Part shown: piece after piece, positions 29,555-38,233 of the stretch
Position numbering within the stretch: the stretch's first letter is position 1
Layout: each line of letters opens with the position of its first letter
Source: Hyphomicrobiales bacterium
GTDB taxonomy: Bacteria; Pseudomonadota; Alphaproteobacteria; Rhizobiales; Methyloligellaceae
NCBI GenBank assembly: GCA_028280515.1
Contig: JANQLP010000239.1
Location: 1 to 42,462, forward strand
Reading direction: 5' to 3'
DNA length: 42,462 nucleotides
The notes under the pieces: generated by a model
Database searches by the model: none
Told to the model about the DNA's origin: nothing
The model's input: the letters and a program-made list of their open reading frames with translations, nothing else
Position numbers and translations under genes: made by a program

Positions 29555-30234
29555 GAGGCGAGCTTTGCCGCGGCCTGCCTGACCGCCTGCAAACGCTCAT
29601 CCTGCCGGGCCTTCGCCGCGTCCCGTGTCCGTGCGACCAATTCCGGTGCGGCACCGTCCGGTGATCCGGACGCGAAGGGTGGCGCGGGGTCGTATTCGAT
29701 GCCGAGCTGGATCGCCTTGGCGACGTCCTCGCCATGCAATTCGGCCGCAATGGCCAGCGCAAAATCGATGCCTGCCGTGACGCCGCCGCCGGTCACGATG
29801 TTGCCGTCGACCACATAGCGCTCGTTCACGGGGATTGCTCCGAGTTCAGCCAGCATCTCATGGGACATCCAGTGGGTGGTGGCGCGCTTGTCCTTAAGGA
29901 GGCCCGCCGCGCCCAGCACCAGCGACCCCGTGCAAACCGATGTCACGAAGCGCGCGCCTTTCGCCTGCTTCTGCAGGAAGCCAAGCGTCTCCTCATCGTT
30001 CAGCAGCGGGTTCATGCCGGCGCCGCCCGGAACGCAGATGAGGTCGAGCTGCGGGCAGTCCGCGAAAGTCGTGTCCGGCGTCAGCTTCATACCGCCGCCG
30101 GCGACAACCGGATCGAGCGATTTCCAGACCAGCCGGACGTTCGCGTCGGGAAACTTGATGAACACCTCGTACGGGCCCGTCATGTCGAGCTGGGTGATAT
30201 TGGGAAAGACGAGAAGGCCGATTTCGAAAGACAT
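29551..30234 (-). CDS. DJ-1/PfpI family protein, isonitrile hydratase-like
   Basis: A 227-residue cytosolic protein of the DJ-1/PfpI glutamine-amidotransferase-like fold. The nucleophile elbow SVCTGSLVLGAAGLL places Cys at 101, the same number as the catalytic Cys of Pseudomonas isonitrile hydratase; VPGGAGMNPLL and THWMSHEMLAELG are also of that subgroup. It may hydrate isonitriles to N-formamides, but closely related proteins include regulators and other hydratases, so the activity is inference. There is no AraC-type DNA-binding domain. The last 40 residues are charged and may be disordered. It lies 35 bp after priA and overlaps the transporter gene. Confidence 0.85.
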   Translation of the reverse strand: MSFEIGLLVFPNITQLDMTGPYEVFIKFPDANVRLVWKSLDPVVAGGGMKLTPDTTFADCPQLDLICVPGGAGMNPLLNDEETLGFLQKQAKGARFVTSVCTGSLVLGAAGLLKDKRATTHWMSHEMLAELGAIPVNERYVVDGNIVTGGGVTAGIDFALAIAAELHGEDVAKAIQLGIEYDPAPPFASGSPDGAAPELVARTRDAAKARQDERLQAVRQAAAKLAS

Positions 30235-30269
30235 GGGGGATATCCTGGCGAGCGTGGGCGATCTTCATC

Positions 30270-32462
30270 CTACATGAAGTTGTAGGGGTCAATATCGACG
30301 GCAAGACGTGTGCTGCCCTTGGGCCGGGGCAGCGTCCCCAGCCATTGACGCAGATAGGCCTGGATGTCGGTTTCACGGGGCGCCTTGACGAGGATACGGA
30401 CCCGGTGACGGCCTCTGATGACCGAGAGCGGAGCTTCGGCGGGGCCGAGGATGCGGATTTTCTCAGCCCGTGGTGCGCGCGCGGCAGCACCCCGTGCATA
30501 GTCCATTGCCTGCGGCATGGTGGTTGCCGAAACCACCAGCGATGCGAGCCGGCCGTAGGGGGGATAGCCGGCCTCGTGGCGCGCTGTGAACTCCTGCCTC
30601 AGAAACGCATCACGGTCGCCCGACACCAGCGCCTGGATCACCGGGTGCTCCGGCATGTAGGTCTGAATGTAGCCCTTTCCCGTGATCCGCTCGCGCCCGG
30701 CGCGGCCCGTCACCTGGTTGAGAAGCTGGAATGTGCGTTCCGCGGCGCGCGGGTCGCCATGGCCGAGCCCGAGATCGCCGTCGATCACGCCGACGGTTGC
30801 CAGCTGCGGAAAGTGGTGGCCTTTTGCAACGAGTTGCGTGCCGATGATGATGTCGGCGTCGCCGCGTGCGATCGCATCGAGCACCTCGCGCAGCGAGTTG
30901 ACGTTCGGGGCGAGGTCGGAGGACAGAATGACCGTGTGCGCGTCGGGGAAGCGCGTGCGGACTTCCTCCGCGATCCGCTCCACGCCGGGCCCGCAGGGCA
31001 CGAGCGAGTCCTCGGCGCCGCAGCTCGGGCAGGTGTCGGGGGCGCGCGTCGCATACCCGCAATGATGACAGCGGAGTTGCTTGCGGAAGCGGTGTTCCAC
31101 GAGCCAGGCGTCGCATTGCGGACACTCGAAGCGAAAACCGCAGGCGCGGCACAGCGTCAGCGGGGCGTAGCCGCGGCGGTTGAGGAACAACAGAGCCTGC
31201 TGGCCGTCTTGCAGCGTGTCCTCGACCGCCTTGATCAGGACCGGCGACAGCCACGCACCCTTTTGCGGCGGCGCCTTGCGCAGATCGATCGCCTCGATGT
31301 CGGGCATCGCGACCCCGGAGAACCGCTGCGAGAGCTCCACATGTCCGTAACGGCCCTGCTGCACGTTCACGAGGCTCTCCACACTCGGGGTCGCGGAGGA
31401 GAGGATCACGGAAAAACCGCCGATCGAACCGCGGACAACGGCCATGTCGCGGGCGTTGTAGTTCACGCGCTCGTCCTGCTTGAAGGACGGGTCATGCTCT
31501 TCGTCGACGACGATGAGGCCGAGTTCGTGGAAGGGAAGGAAGAGCGCGGAGCGCGCGCCGACCACGACGCGGGCCTCGCCGAACGCGACCGCGCGCCAGT
31601 TCAACCCGCGCTGGCGAAGCGTCAGATCGGAGTGCCATTCGACGGGCGCGCAACCGAAGCGTTGCTCGAAGGCCTGCACGAACTGTCGCGTCAGGGCGAT
31701 CTCGGGCAGCAGAATGAGGGCCTGACGTCCGGCCCGCAGCGCCGCGGCCACGGCTTCGAAGTAGACCGGCGTTTTGCCCGAGCCCGTCACGCCGTCGAGC
31801 AGGGTGACCGAGAACGACCGCGCCTCGACCTTCTCGACGAGCGTTTTGGCGGCGCGCTTCTGGTCCCTGGTCAGCTTCGTACGGACGTAACCGGCATCGG
31901 GCCGGGGCGGCTGTTCCAGCGGCATCGGCTCCGCACTCAGCGTTCCCGCATCGACAAGTCCGTCGATGACGCCGGGACTGACACCGGCGGTCTCGATCAA
32001 CTCGCGCTTGGGCCACAAGAGCCCGCCCGCGGCCGCATCCAGCACACGGCTGCGCGCCGGTGTCATGCGGGCGGGCGGCGCCCCAGTCAGCCGCACGCCG
32101 ATGCGCGGTTTCGGCGGGGAGAAGGCTTCGCGGGCGCTCATCATCATGCGCAGCACCATGCCCGGTGGCGTCAGCGTGTAGTTGGCGACCCATTCCACAA
32201 GCTGCAGGGACTCGCGCGGAAGCAGCGGCACATCGACCCTGTCGATCACCGCGCGCAGCTTGGCGGTGTCGACGAGGGGGCGGTCGGCCGCGAGCGCGCC
32301 TTCCCACACGACGCCGATACGTTCGCGCGTTGCCAGCGGCACGACAACGAAGTCGCCCGGCGCCAGCTCGAGACCGGGCGGCACCAGATAGTCGTAAGGC
32401 GCATCGAGCGCCAGCGGCAGCAGCACGGGAACGGTTCGCTCGGAAGCCAGGACGGGCCTCAT
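30270..32462 (-). CDS. priA: Primosomal protein N' (PriA helicase)
   Basis: A 730-residue replication-restart helicase that recognises stalled forks and loads the replisome. The N-terminal DNA 3'-end-binding domain (about 8-105) precedes helicase motifs GVTGSGKT (Lys230) and DEEH (320-323). Eight cysteines for two zinc ions are at 438, 441, 447, 450, 465, 468, 478 and 481. The helicase C-terminal part (GTQLVAKGHHFP, QVTGRAGR) is complete. It is divergent from fsa with 91 bp between, and no strong ribosome binding site is seen. The DJ-1-like and EamA genes lie immediately downstream. Confidence 0.97.
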   Translation of the reverse strand: MRPVLASERTVPVLLPLALDAPYDYLVPPGLELAPGDFVVVPLATRERIGVVWEGALAADRPLVDTAKLRAVIDRVDVPLLPRESLQLVEWVANYTLTPPGMVLRMMMSAREAFSPPKPRIGVRLTGAPPARMTPARSRVLDAAAGGLLWPKRELIETAGVSPGVIDGLVDAGTLSAEPMPLEQPPRPDAGYVRTKLTRDQKRAAKTLVEKVEARSFSVTLLDGVTGSGKTPVYFEAVAAALRAGRQALILLPEIALTRQFVQAFEQRFGCAPVEWHSDLTLRQRGLNWRAVAFGEARVVVGARSALFLPFHELGLIVVDEEHDPSFKQDERVNYNARDMAVVRGSIGGFSVILSSATPSVESLVNVQQGRYGHVELSQRFSGVAMPDIEAIDLRKAPPQKGAWLSPVLIKAVEDTLQDGQQALLFLNRRGYAPLTLCRACGFRFECPQCDAWLVEHRFRKQLRCHHCGYATRAPDTCPSCGAEDSLVPCGPGVERIAEEVRTRFPDAHTVILSSDLAPNVNSLREVLDAIARGDADIIIGTQLVAKGHHFPQLATVGVIDGDLGLGHGDPRAAERTFQLLNQVTGRAGRERITGKGYIQTYMPEHPVIQALVSGDRDAFLRQEFTARHEAGYPPYGRLASLVVSATTMPQAMDYARGAAARAPRAEKIRILGPAEAPLSVIRGRHRVRILVKAPRETDIQAYLRQWLGTLPRPKGSTRLAVDIDPYNFM

Positions 32463-32553
32463 TCGGATCGGTGTTAAAGAACACGGAAGAATCAGGGTCC
32501 TATTGTAACGGCGGGCGCGCTATAAGCGCATCAGCAGTTTACAGGGACCTCTC

Positions 32554-33210
32554 ATGAAATTCTTTGTCGATACCGCCGATACGGACGAAATCCGCGACCT
32601 TGCCGCGACCGGCGTTGTGGACGGCGTCACCACGAATCCGTCGCTCGTCGCCAAATCCGGGCGCGACTTCACCGAAGTCGTCAAGGAGATCTGTGCCATG
32701 GTCGATGGTCCGGTCAGCGCCGAGGTGACCGCAACCGACGCCGATGCGATGATTGAGGAAGGGCGTACGCTCGCGAAGATTGCCGACAACGTGACGATCA
32801 AGGTGCCGCTGACGTGGGACGGTCTGAAGGCGTGCAAAGCGCTGTCGCAGGGCGGCACGATGGTCAACGTGACCCTGTGTTTCTCTGCCAACCAGGCACT
32901 GCTCGCGGCGAAGGCGGGCGCGACATTCATTTCGCCGTTCATCGGCCGGCTCGACGATATCGGTGAGGACGGCATGCAGCTCATCCGCGACATCCGCGTG
33001 ATCTACGACAATTACGATGCGCTCTCGACGCAGATCCTTGCCGCGTCCATCCGCAACGACGAGCATGTCCGGCAGTCCGCCCTTGGCGGTGCCGACGTGG
33101 CGACCGTGCCGCCACAGGTGCTGCGCGGCCTGATCCAGCACGATCTGACGGACAAGGGCCTTGCTGCCTTTCTCGCCGACTGGGAGAAGACGGGCCAGTC
33201 GATCCTCTGA
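32554..33210 (+). CDS. fsa: Fructose-6-phosphate aldolase / transaldolase-like protein
   Basis: A 218-residue protein of the small transaldolase (TalC/FSA) subfamily, a TIM barrel. Conserved parts are [21 protein letters not shown], the Schiff-base Lys83 in [13 protein letters not shown] and [11 protein letters not shown]. It acts in interconversion of sugar phosphates; whether it is a true transaldolase or an aldolase cannot be told by eye. AGGGAC precedes the ATG. TATAAG at 32521-32526 may be the -10 element. Confidence 0.93.
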   Translation: MKFFVDTADTDEIRDLAATGVVDGVTTNPSLVAKSGRDFTEVVKEICAMVDGPVSAEVTATDADAMIEEGRTLAKIADNVTIKVPLTWDGLKACKALSQGGTMVNVTLCFSANQALLAAKAGATFISPFIGRLDDIGEDGMQLIRDIRVIYDNYDALSTQILAASIRNDEHVRQSALGGADVATVPPQVLRGLIQHDLTDKGLAAFLADWEKTGQSIL

Positions 33211-33280
33211 TTGGAGGGCACTTGGCCGTTTCTGGCGGTTTCAGAGAATTCCTTAAGACCTTTGCCGCTTAAATGGACGT

Positions 33281-34237
33281 ATGTCCGGAGTTCCAACCGA
33301 TCTGATCGCGGAGGCCGACCTCCAGGCGGCGGTCGGGACGTGGTTCGCTTATCTGTCGAGCGAACGCCAGCTTGCGGAAAAAACGCAGGAGTCCTACGGA
33401 CGCGACCTGAAGTGCTTCCTCGGGTTCCTCGCCCATCACATGGGCGGTCCGGCTTCGCTGAAAACACTCCGTGAGCTCAACCCCCGCGATTTCCGCGCCT
33501 TCCTGGCGGCGCGCCGCAATGATGGTGTTTCGAGCCGGTCGCTCGCGCGCGCCCTTTCGGCGATCCGCATGTTCTTCCGGTTCCTCGACCGGCGCGGTAT
33601 TCTGAAAAACGACGCGGTGCTGGCCGTGCGTTCGCCGAAACTGCCGCATGCTGTTCCCAAGCCGCTCAGTGTCGACGCCGCGACATCGGTGACCGCGGAC
33701 ACCAGCGCCGGCACGCATGCGGACGCGCCGGAGTGGGTGGTCGCGCGCGACGCGGCGGTTCTGACGCTTCTCTACGGCTCGGGTCTGCGCATCTCCGAAG
33801 CCTTGGGCCTCAACCGCGGCGATGCGCCAGTAGGCCGCCGCGATGTGCTGCGCATCACGGGAAAGGGCGGCAAGGAGCGCGCTGTTCCGGTTCTTCCCGT
33901 CGCCCAGGACGCGGTCGCCCGCTATCTCGAACTGTGCCCGTTCGCGCTGGCGTCGAAAGGGCCGTTGTTCGTCGGGGTGAAAGGAAAACGTCTTTCGGCG
34001 CGGATCATACAGCTTCTGATGCAGCGGCTGCGCGGCGCGTTTGCACTGCCGGACACCGCGACGCCTCATGCATTGCGCCATTCGTTCGCAACCCATTTGC
34101 TGGGCCATGGCGCGGATTTGCGCGAAATCCAGGAGCTTCTCGGCCATTCGAGCCTGTCGACGACGCAGATCTACACCGAGGTCGACGCGGCGCGGTTGCT
34201 CAAGGTCTATGACGAGGCGCATCCGCGGGCCCGCTGA
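33281..34237 (+). CDS. xerC: Tyrosine recombinase XerC
   Basis: A 318-residue site-specific recombinase that resolves chromosome dimers at dif with XerD. The SAM-like N-terminal domain covers about 12-105 and the catalytic domain about 150-312, with Arg170 (GSGLRISEAL), Lys195 (GKGGKER), His263 and Arg266 (HALRHSFATH), His289 (LLGHSSLSTTQ) and nucleophile Tyr298. All six catalytic residues are present. It stands near priA, as in many Hyphomicrobiales, and is not associated with any mobile element here, so a housekeeping role is likely. Confidence 0.94.
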   Translation: MSGVPTDLIAEADLQAAVGTWFAYLSSERQLAEKTQESYGRDLKCFLGFLAHHMGGPASLKTLRELNPRDFRAFLAARRNDGVSSRSLARALSAIRMFFRFLDRRGILKNDAVLAVRSPKLPHAVPKPLSVDAATSVTADTSAGTHADAPEWVVARDAAVLTLLYGSGLRISEALGLNRGDAPVGRRDVLRITGKGGKERAVPVLPVAQDAVARYLELCPFALASKGPLFVGVKGKRLSARIIQLLMQRLRGAFALPDTATPHALRHSFATHLLGHGADLREIQELLGHSSLSTTQIYTEVDAARLLKVYDEAHPRAR

Positions 34238-34358
34238 TCGCGCACGAGCGATGACGCATTGTCAAAATGTCGGCACTCAAGCACGGTTTACTTGATCTTG
34301 AGGTGCAAGTGATTACATCGTGCATTAGTTCGATGCGGCAAGATTCTGGAGGGAAGCC

Positions 34359-35795
34359 ATGAAGCACCTGCCGTTCCGTACGGATTCAGTAACGCGTAAC
34401 GTCGGGCGGCTGTCGATTTTGTCGGCGGGTGTCGCTGTCTTTGTGTTCGGCCTGACAGGCGGGCCAACGGAAACCAACGCGCAATATTACTACCCCGGAT
34501 ACGGGTACTATCAGCCGTTCTTCGGAAGCTACTACCAGCCGCGGCGGCGCTATGTCCGCCCGCGCTACCGGGGCAATCGTTACCGGCGCAACCGCGTCCG
34601 GCGCAGCAGGCCGCGGGCGCCGGTGCCGCCGCCGAAGTGGGCATCGAACGGCAACTCCAAGGACCCGGTCCAGATTGTCGTGTCGCTGCCGGACCAGAAG
34701 CTAACCGTCTTTCAGGGCGACAAGGCACTGACCACCTCCAGAGTGTCCTCCGGCAAGCCGGGCTATTCCACGCCGTCGGGTGTCTTCAGCATTCTGCAGA
34801 AGAACCGCCACCATCGCTCGAATATCTACAGCAACGCCCCGATGCCGTTCATGCAACGGCTGACCTGGTCGGGGATCGCGTTACATGCCTCCAATTCCGT
34901 GCCGAACCATCCCGCGTCGCACGGTTGCGTGCGGCTTCCCCATGCCTTTGCCAGCCAGCTGTTCCGGTTTACCGAAATGGGCGGACATGTGGTGATCGCC
35001 AACGAAAAGAACGTGGCGCCGTTCGAGATCACCCATGAAAACCTGCTTCAGCCGATAACCCCCGCGCCGAAGGACTTCGACCAGGTCGAGGAAGAGCGCG
35101 TTGCCAGGGCCAACGGCGTAAAGATCAAGGACGTGAAGCGCTCGACCGAGCCGGTGCGCATTCTCATCACCCGCCGCACCGGCAGGGAACGCATAAAGGA
35201 CGTTCAGCGGCTCCTGAACGAGCTCATGTTCGAGGCCGGCGACGTGGATGGCTATATGGGTCCTGACACCGCCAAGTCCATCCGCCGTTTCCAGTCGACA
35301 TACGGGATGCCGGCCGACGGACTGATTTCCGAGCAACTCATTGAGAAACTGTATGAAGTGGCCGAGGCAGGCCGGCCGGCGAACGGGCATCTCTATGTTC
35401 GTCAGAACTTCAAGCCGGTGTTCGATGCCCCGATCTTCATCAAGGGGGGCGACGCGCCGCTTGGGTCGCATCTGTTCACGGCCATGCATTTCGATCCCAC
35501 GGCGGACGAAGCACGTTGGCTGGCGGTTACGTTGAAGAAGGGCTCGCCGACCAACCGGTATGCGCGGCGCAACGTCAGGCGGCAGAAGAACCGGATGGAT
35601 GATGTGGTGCTGACGGCCAATGTGCCGGTCGCGGCGACGGCCGCGGAAGCGCTCAGCCGGGTCGAGATCCCGGAAGAGGCGCGCGTGCGTCTTGAAAAGA
35701 TGCTGACACCCGGGTCCTCGCTTGCCATCACAAACGATGGCATCAGCAAGGAAACGACGCCCAAGGGCACGGACTTCGTCGTGCTGATGCAATAG
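34359..35795 (+). CDS. Periplasmic L,D-transpeptidase with peptidoglycan-binding domain
   Basis: A 478-residue protein. A signal peptide (about 17-41) is followed by a stretch very rich in Tyr and Arg (43-88) that could bind the negatively charged wall. The YkuD catalytic domain spans about 104-215, with His176 and the active site SHGCVRL (Cys190). A PG_binding_1-like domain lies at about 278-335 (VQRLLNELMF, GPDTAKSIRRFQ). The remaining 140 residues are not recognised. The enzyme should form 3-3 crosslinks or attach proteins to peptidoglycan. GGAGGGAAG is close upstream of the ATG. The 120-bp gap after xerC suggests its own promoter. Confidence 0.92.
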   Translation: MKHLPFRTDSVTRNVGRLSILSAGVAVFVFGLTGGPTETNAQYYYPGYGYYQPFFGSYYQPRRRYVRPRYRGNRYRRNRVRRSRPRAPVPPPKWASNGNSKDPVQIVVSLPDQKLTVFQGDKALTTSRVSSGKPGYSTPSGVFSILQKNRHHRSNIYSNAPMPFMQRLTWSGIALHASNSVPNHPASHGCVRLPHAFASQLFRFTEMGGHVVIANEKNVAPFEITHENLLQPITPAPKDFDQVEEERVARANGVKIKDVKRSTEPVRILITRRTGRERIKDVQRLLNELMFEAGDVDGYMGPDTAKSIRRFQSTYGMPADGLISEQLIEKLYEVAEAGRPANGHLYVRQNFKPVFDAPIFIKGGDAPLGSHLFTAMHFDPTADEARWLAVTLKKGSPTNRYARRNVRRQKNRMDDVVLTANVPVAATAAEALSRVEIPEEARVRLEKMLTPGSSLAITNDGISKETTPKGTDFVVLMQ

Positions 35796-35882
35796 GGTGG
35801 CAACTCGGGCGCATTGCGAAATTGCGCGGGTCCCGCCGACCCCCTAAGATCGTCCGCCGAGGTTGACGGCGAAGGGGGCAAA

Positions 35883-36194
35883 ATGCGTACAGTTGTGTCT
35901 GCAACGGGCGTTGCGTTGGCCGGCGCCCTTGTCATAAGTGCGAGTTCAACGCCGGCGATGGCGGTCTGCAAGACAATGCAGGCATCCTACAACGGCACCG
36001 ATATGTTTCATAAGACCGGTGCAGAAGGTGCGGCCACCAACAGGCTGCTCATCCAGATCGATGCGTTGCGGCGCGAAAAAGCGCCGAAACGGGTGCGTAT
36101 GGGACGCGTCCGCGTGAAATGCGGCGACTGGTTCATGAAGTACCTGCTGCCGCACAAGCATTGCGTGGCAAGGGCGCGAGTTTGCTACCAGTGA
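35883..36194 (+). CDS. Small secreted protein of unknown function
   Basis: About 103 residues. A clear signal peptide (MRTVVSATGVALAGALVIS..., cleavage after AMA near 26) leaves a mature chain of about 77 basic residues with four cysteines (VCKTM, VKCGDW, HKHC, RVCYQ), which might form two disulfides. No family is recognised. The start ATG is preceded by AAGGGGG; the frame extends upstream without a ribosome binding site. It lies 87 bp after the L,D-transpeptidase gene. Confidence 0.65.
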   Translation: MRTVVSATGVALAGALVISASSTPAMAVCKTMQASYNGTDMFHKTGAEGAATNRLLIQIDALRREKAPKRVRMGRVRVKCGDWFMKYLLPHKHCVARARVCYQ

Positions 36195-36215
36195 CGCGGA
36201 TGAGGATATAGAGAC

Positions 36216-37307
36216 GTGGCAGGCGGTGGACCGGCCGTCGCCGTGGTCGGCGCGGGGATCATCGGTGCGTCGATCGCCTGGCACCTCACGCGCGCCGGTG
36301 CGCGGGTCAGGATCATCGAGGCAGCGGCGCCCGGCGGCGTGGCGACACCCAATTCCTTCAGCTGGATCAACTCCAATTTCTCCTTCGCCCGGGATTATTT
36401 CGAGCTGCGCCACCACTCCATGGGCGAATGGCGGCGGCTTGCGGGCGCCCTTCCGCATTTGCCCTTGTCCCTGTCGGGCTCGCTCTATCTGCCTGCGGCC
36501 GGGCTCGATCTGGAGGAATTCGTCGCCCGGAACTCTGCTTGGGGCTATCGCATCGATCTGATCGGTGCGTCCGAGATCGAGCAACTGGAACCGAACCTGA
36601 CGCTCAAGGCGGATATGGCCGCACACGCCCATGACGAGGGCGCGGCGGAGGCCGAGGACGTGGCGAGATTGCTGACGCAAGCGGCGGTGGAAGAGGGCGC
36701 GGAACTTCTCCAGGGTATGCCTGCGGAAACGCTTTCCTGTTCCGGCGGCCGGATCGACGGCGTTCGCGTCGGCGGGGAGTTGGTCGCGGCGGACGAGGTG
36801 GTCGTTGCGGCAGGGGTCGCGACGCCGGACCTGCTCAGGGAAGCCGGATATGTGCCGCCGATCTCTTCGCCACCCGGAATGCTCGTCCACACGAAACCGA
36901 TCGCGCCGGTGCTCAACGGCCTCGTTCTGGCGGACGGTCTGCACATGCGGCAGAAGGCAAGCGGTGAGCTGTTGGCGGGCTGTGATTTTCAGGGCGGCAC
37001 CGGGCTCGATGATCCTGAAGAAACGGCCAACAATCTGATGTGCGAATTGGGTGAGGCCATAGGCACCAATGAAACGCTCACATTCGAGCGTTACTCCGTC
37101 GGACATCGTCCCATGCCGGAGGACGGAGTTCCCATTGTGGGACGTCCGCCGGGTTTAAGCGGTCTTTATGTTGCGGTGATGCACTCCGGCGTGACCCTGT
37201 GCCCTGCGGTCGGCGCGTTCGCCACGCGCGAAATCCTTGAGGGCGACCGCGACCCCTTGCTCGGCCCGTTCGGGCCGGAACGGTTCGACGGTGCCGCCGG
37301 CGCATAG
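36216..37307 (+). CDS. FAD-dependent oxidoreductase, D-amino-acid oxidase-like
   Basis: A 363-residue DAO-family flavoprotein. The N-terminal dinucleotide fold has VVGAGIIGASIAWHL (about 10-24); the C-terminal part has SVGHRPMPEDGVPIVGRPPGLSGLYVAV, the conserved flavin-contacting end. Such enzymes oxidise amines of amino or imino acids, often glycine, sarcosine or D-amino acids; the substrate is not predictable. It starts with GTG, with GAGG ten bases before, 21 bp after the small secreted protein gene. Confidence 0.9.
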   Translation: MAGGGPAVAVVGAGIIGASIAWHLTRAGARVRIIEAAAPGGVATPNSFSWINSNFSFARDYFELRHHSMGEWRRLAGALPHLPLSLSGSLYLPAAGLDLEEFVARNSAWGYRIDLIGASEIEQLEPNLTLKADMAAHAHDEGAAEAEDVARLLTQAAVEEGAELLQGMPAETLSCSGGRIDGVRVGGELVAADEVVVAAGVATPDLLREAGYVPPISSPPGMLVHTKPIAPVLNGLVLADGLHMRQKASGELLAGCDFQGGTGLDDPEETANNLMCELGEAIGTNETLTFERYSVGHRPMPEDGVPIVGRPPGLSGLYVAVMHSGVTLCPAVGAFATREILEGDRDPLLGPFGPERFDGAAGA

Positions 37308-37334
37308 CCTGCAACCCGGTCACGGCCAGTTGAC

Positions 37335-37364
37335 TTGTCTCGCCGACGTCACAATCCGATAGTC
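37335..37364 (+). promoter_or_regulatory. Possible promoter of the DUF3750 gene
   Basis: TTGTCT at 37335-37340 and GATAGT at 37359-37364 with an 18-bp spacer, each four of six to consensus, 36 bp before the start codon. A weak match that could be chance. Confidence 0.25.
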
Positions 37365-37399
37365 TCATCTCGTTCCGGACACAAACCGCCAGCTTTTCC

Positions 37400-38137
37400 A
37401 TGCGCGCAATCCGCACACTGCTTCTCGCATTTGTCCTCTTCTTCGCCGCGCCGCTCGGTCTGCACGCGGCTTTCTGGATGAGCAAGGATCACCCCTCGAG
37501 CTGGTCGACCGCGGACTGGTCGAGCACGAACACGCTGCCTCGGCCGTCCCACAATCGGCCGGCCATGGTGCGCGTCTATTCCGCGCGCACCGGGCGCTGG
37601 AAGGGCGTATTCGCAACCCATAGCTGGATCGTTCTGAAGGACAAGGGCGAGTCGAGCTACGAGCGCTGGGACAAGGTTGGCTGGGGCCGTCCTGTCCGCC
37701 GCAACAATTACGCGCCGGACGGGCGCTGGTACGGCAACGATCCGATGCTTGTCCGCGAGGTGCGTGGGCGAAAGGCTGAACGTCTCATTCCGAAAATTCG
37801 CGCCAGCATCGCGGCCTATGCCTACCAGGCGCGCGGTGACTATCGCATCTGGCCGGGACCGAATTCCAACACGTTCATCGCTGCCGTGCTTGCGGACGTG
37901 CCGGAGCTCAAAGCTGCGCTGCCGCCGACCGCCATCGGCAAGGATTTTCCCCATGACGGGCGCTGGCTCGCGCCAACGCCTTCGCGAACCGGCTTCCGTC
38001 TGTCGCTTGGCGGTTACGCCAGCCTGACGCTCGCCTGGTTCGAGGGATTGGAAATCAACATTCTGGGGGCCGTCGCAGGTCTGGACTTCGTTCATCCGGC
38101 GCTCAAACTTCCGGGGTTTGGACGCATCGGTCTGTGA
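37400..38137 (+). CDS. DUF3750 domain-containing protein
   Basis: A 245-residue protein with a signal or membrane helix at about 5-22. The body contains RVYSARTGRWKGVFATHSWIV, ARGDYRIWPGPNSNTFIA and GFRLSLGGYASL, which I recognise as the DUF3750 family of Proteobacteria. His and Cys-free polar motifs (THSW, NSNTF) suggest an enzyme-like site, but no function is established. It is probably periplasmic or membrane-anchored. It is flanked by unrelated metabolic genes. Confidence 0.85.
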   Translation: MRAIRTLLLAFVLFFAAPLGLHAAFWMSKDHPSSWSTADWSSTNTLPRPSHNRPAMVRVYSARTGRWKGVFATHSWIVLKDKGESSYERWDKVGWGRPVRRNNYAPDGRWYGNDPMLVREVRGRKAERLIPKIRASIAAYAYQARGDYRIWPGPNSNTFIAAVLADVPELKAALPPTAIGKDFPHDGRWLAPTPSRTGFRLSLGGYASLTLAWFEGLEINILGAVAGLDFVHPALKLPGFGRIGL

Positions 38138-38233
38138 GCGTTTCTCTTTTCTGGCCACTGGCGCAAGACGACGTTATCTTGCGCGTCTTTCGTGCGTGCC
38201 TGTTTGCACGATGTGCAAGGTGGGAGGTGTCAA

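Noticed and set aside
30345-32477. Long plus-strand frame of 710 codons opposite priA
   Set aside because: Antisense shadow of priA; low-complexity, no recognised domain.
33281-34237. Integrase of a mobile element
   Set aside because: Tyrosine recombinase features fit housekeeping XerC, with no adjacent attachment site, tRNA or cargo.
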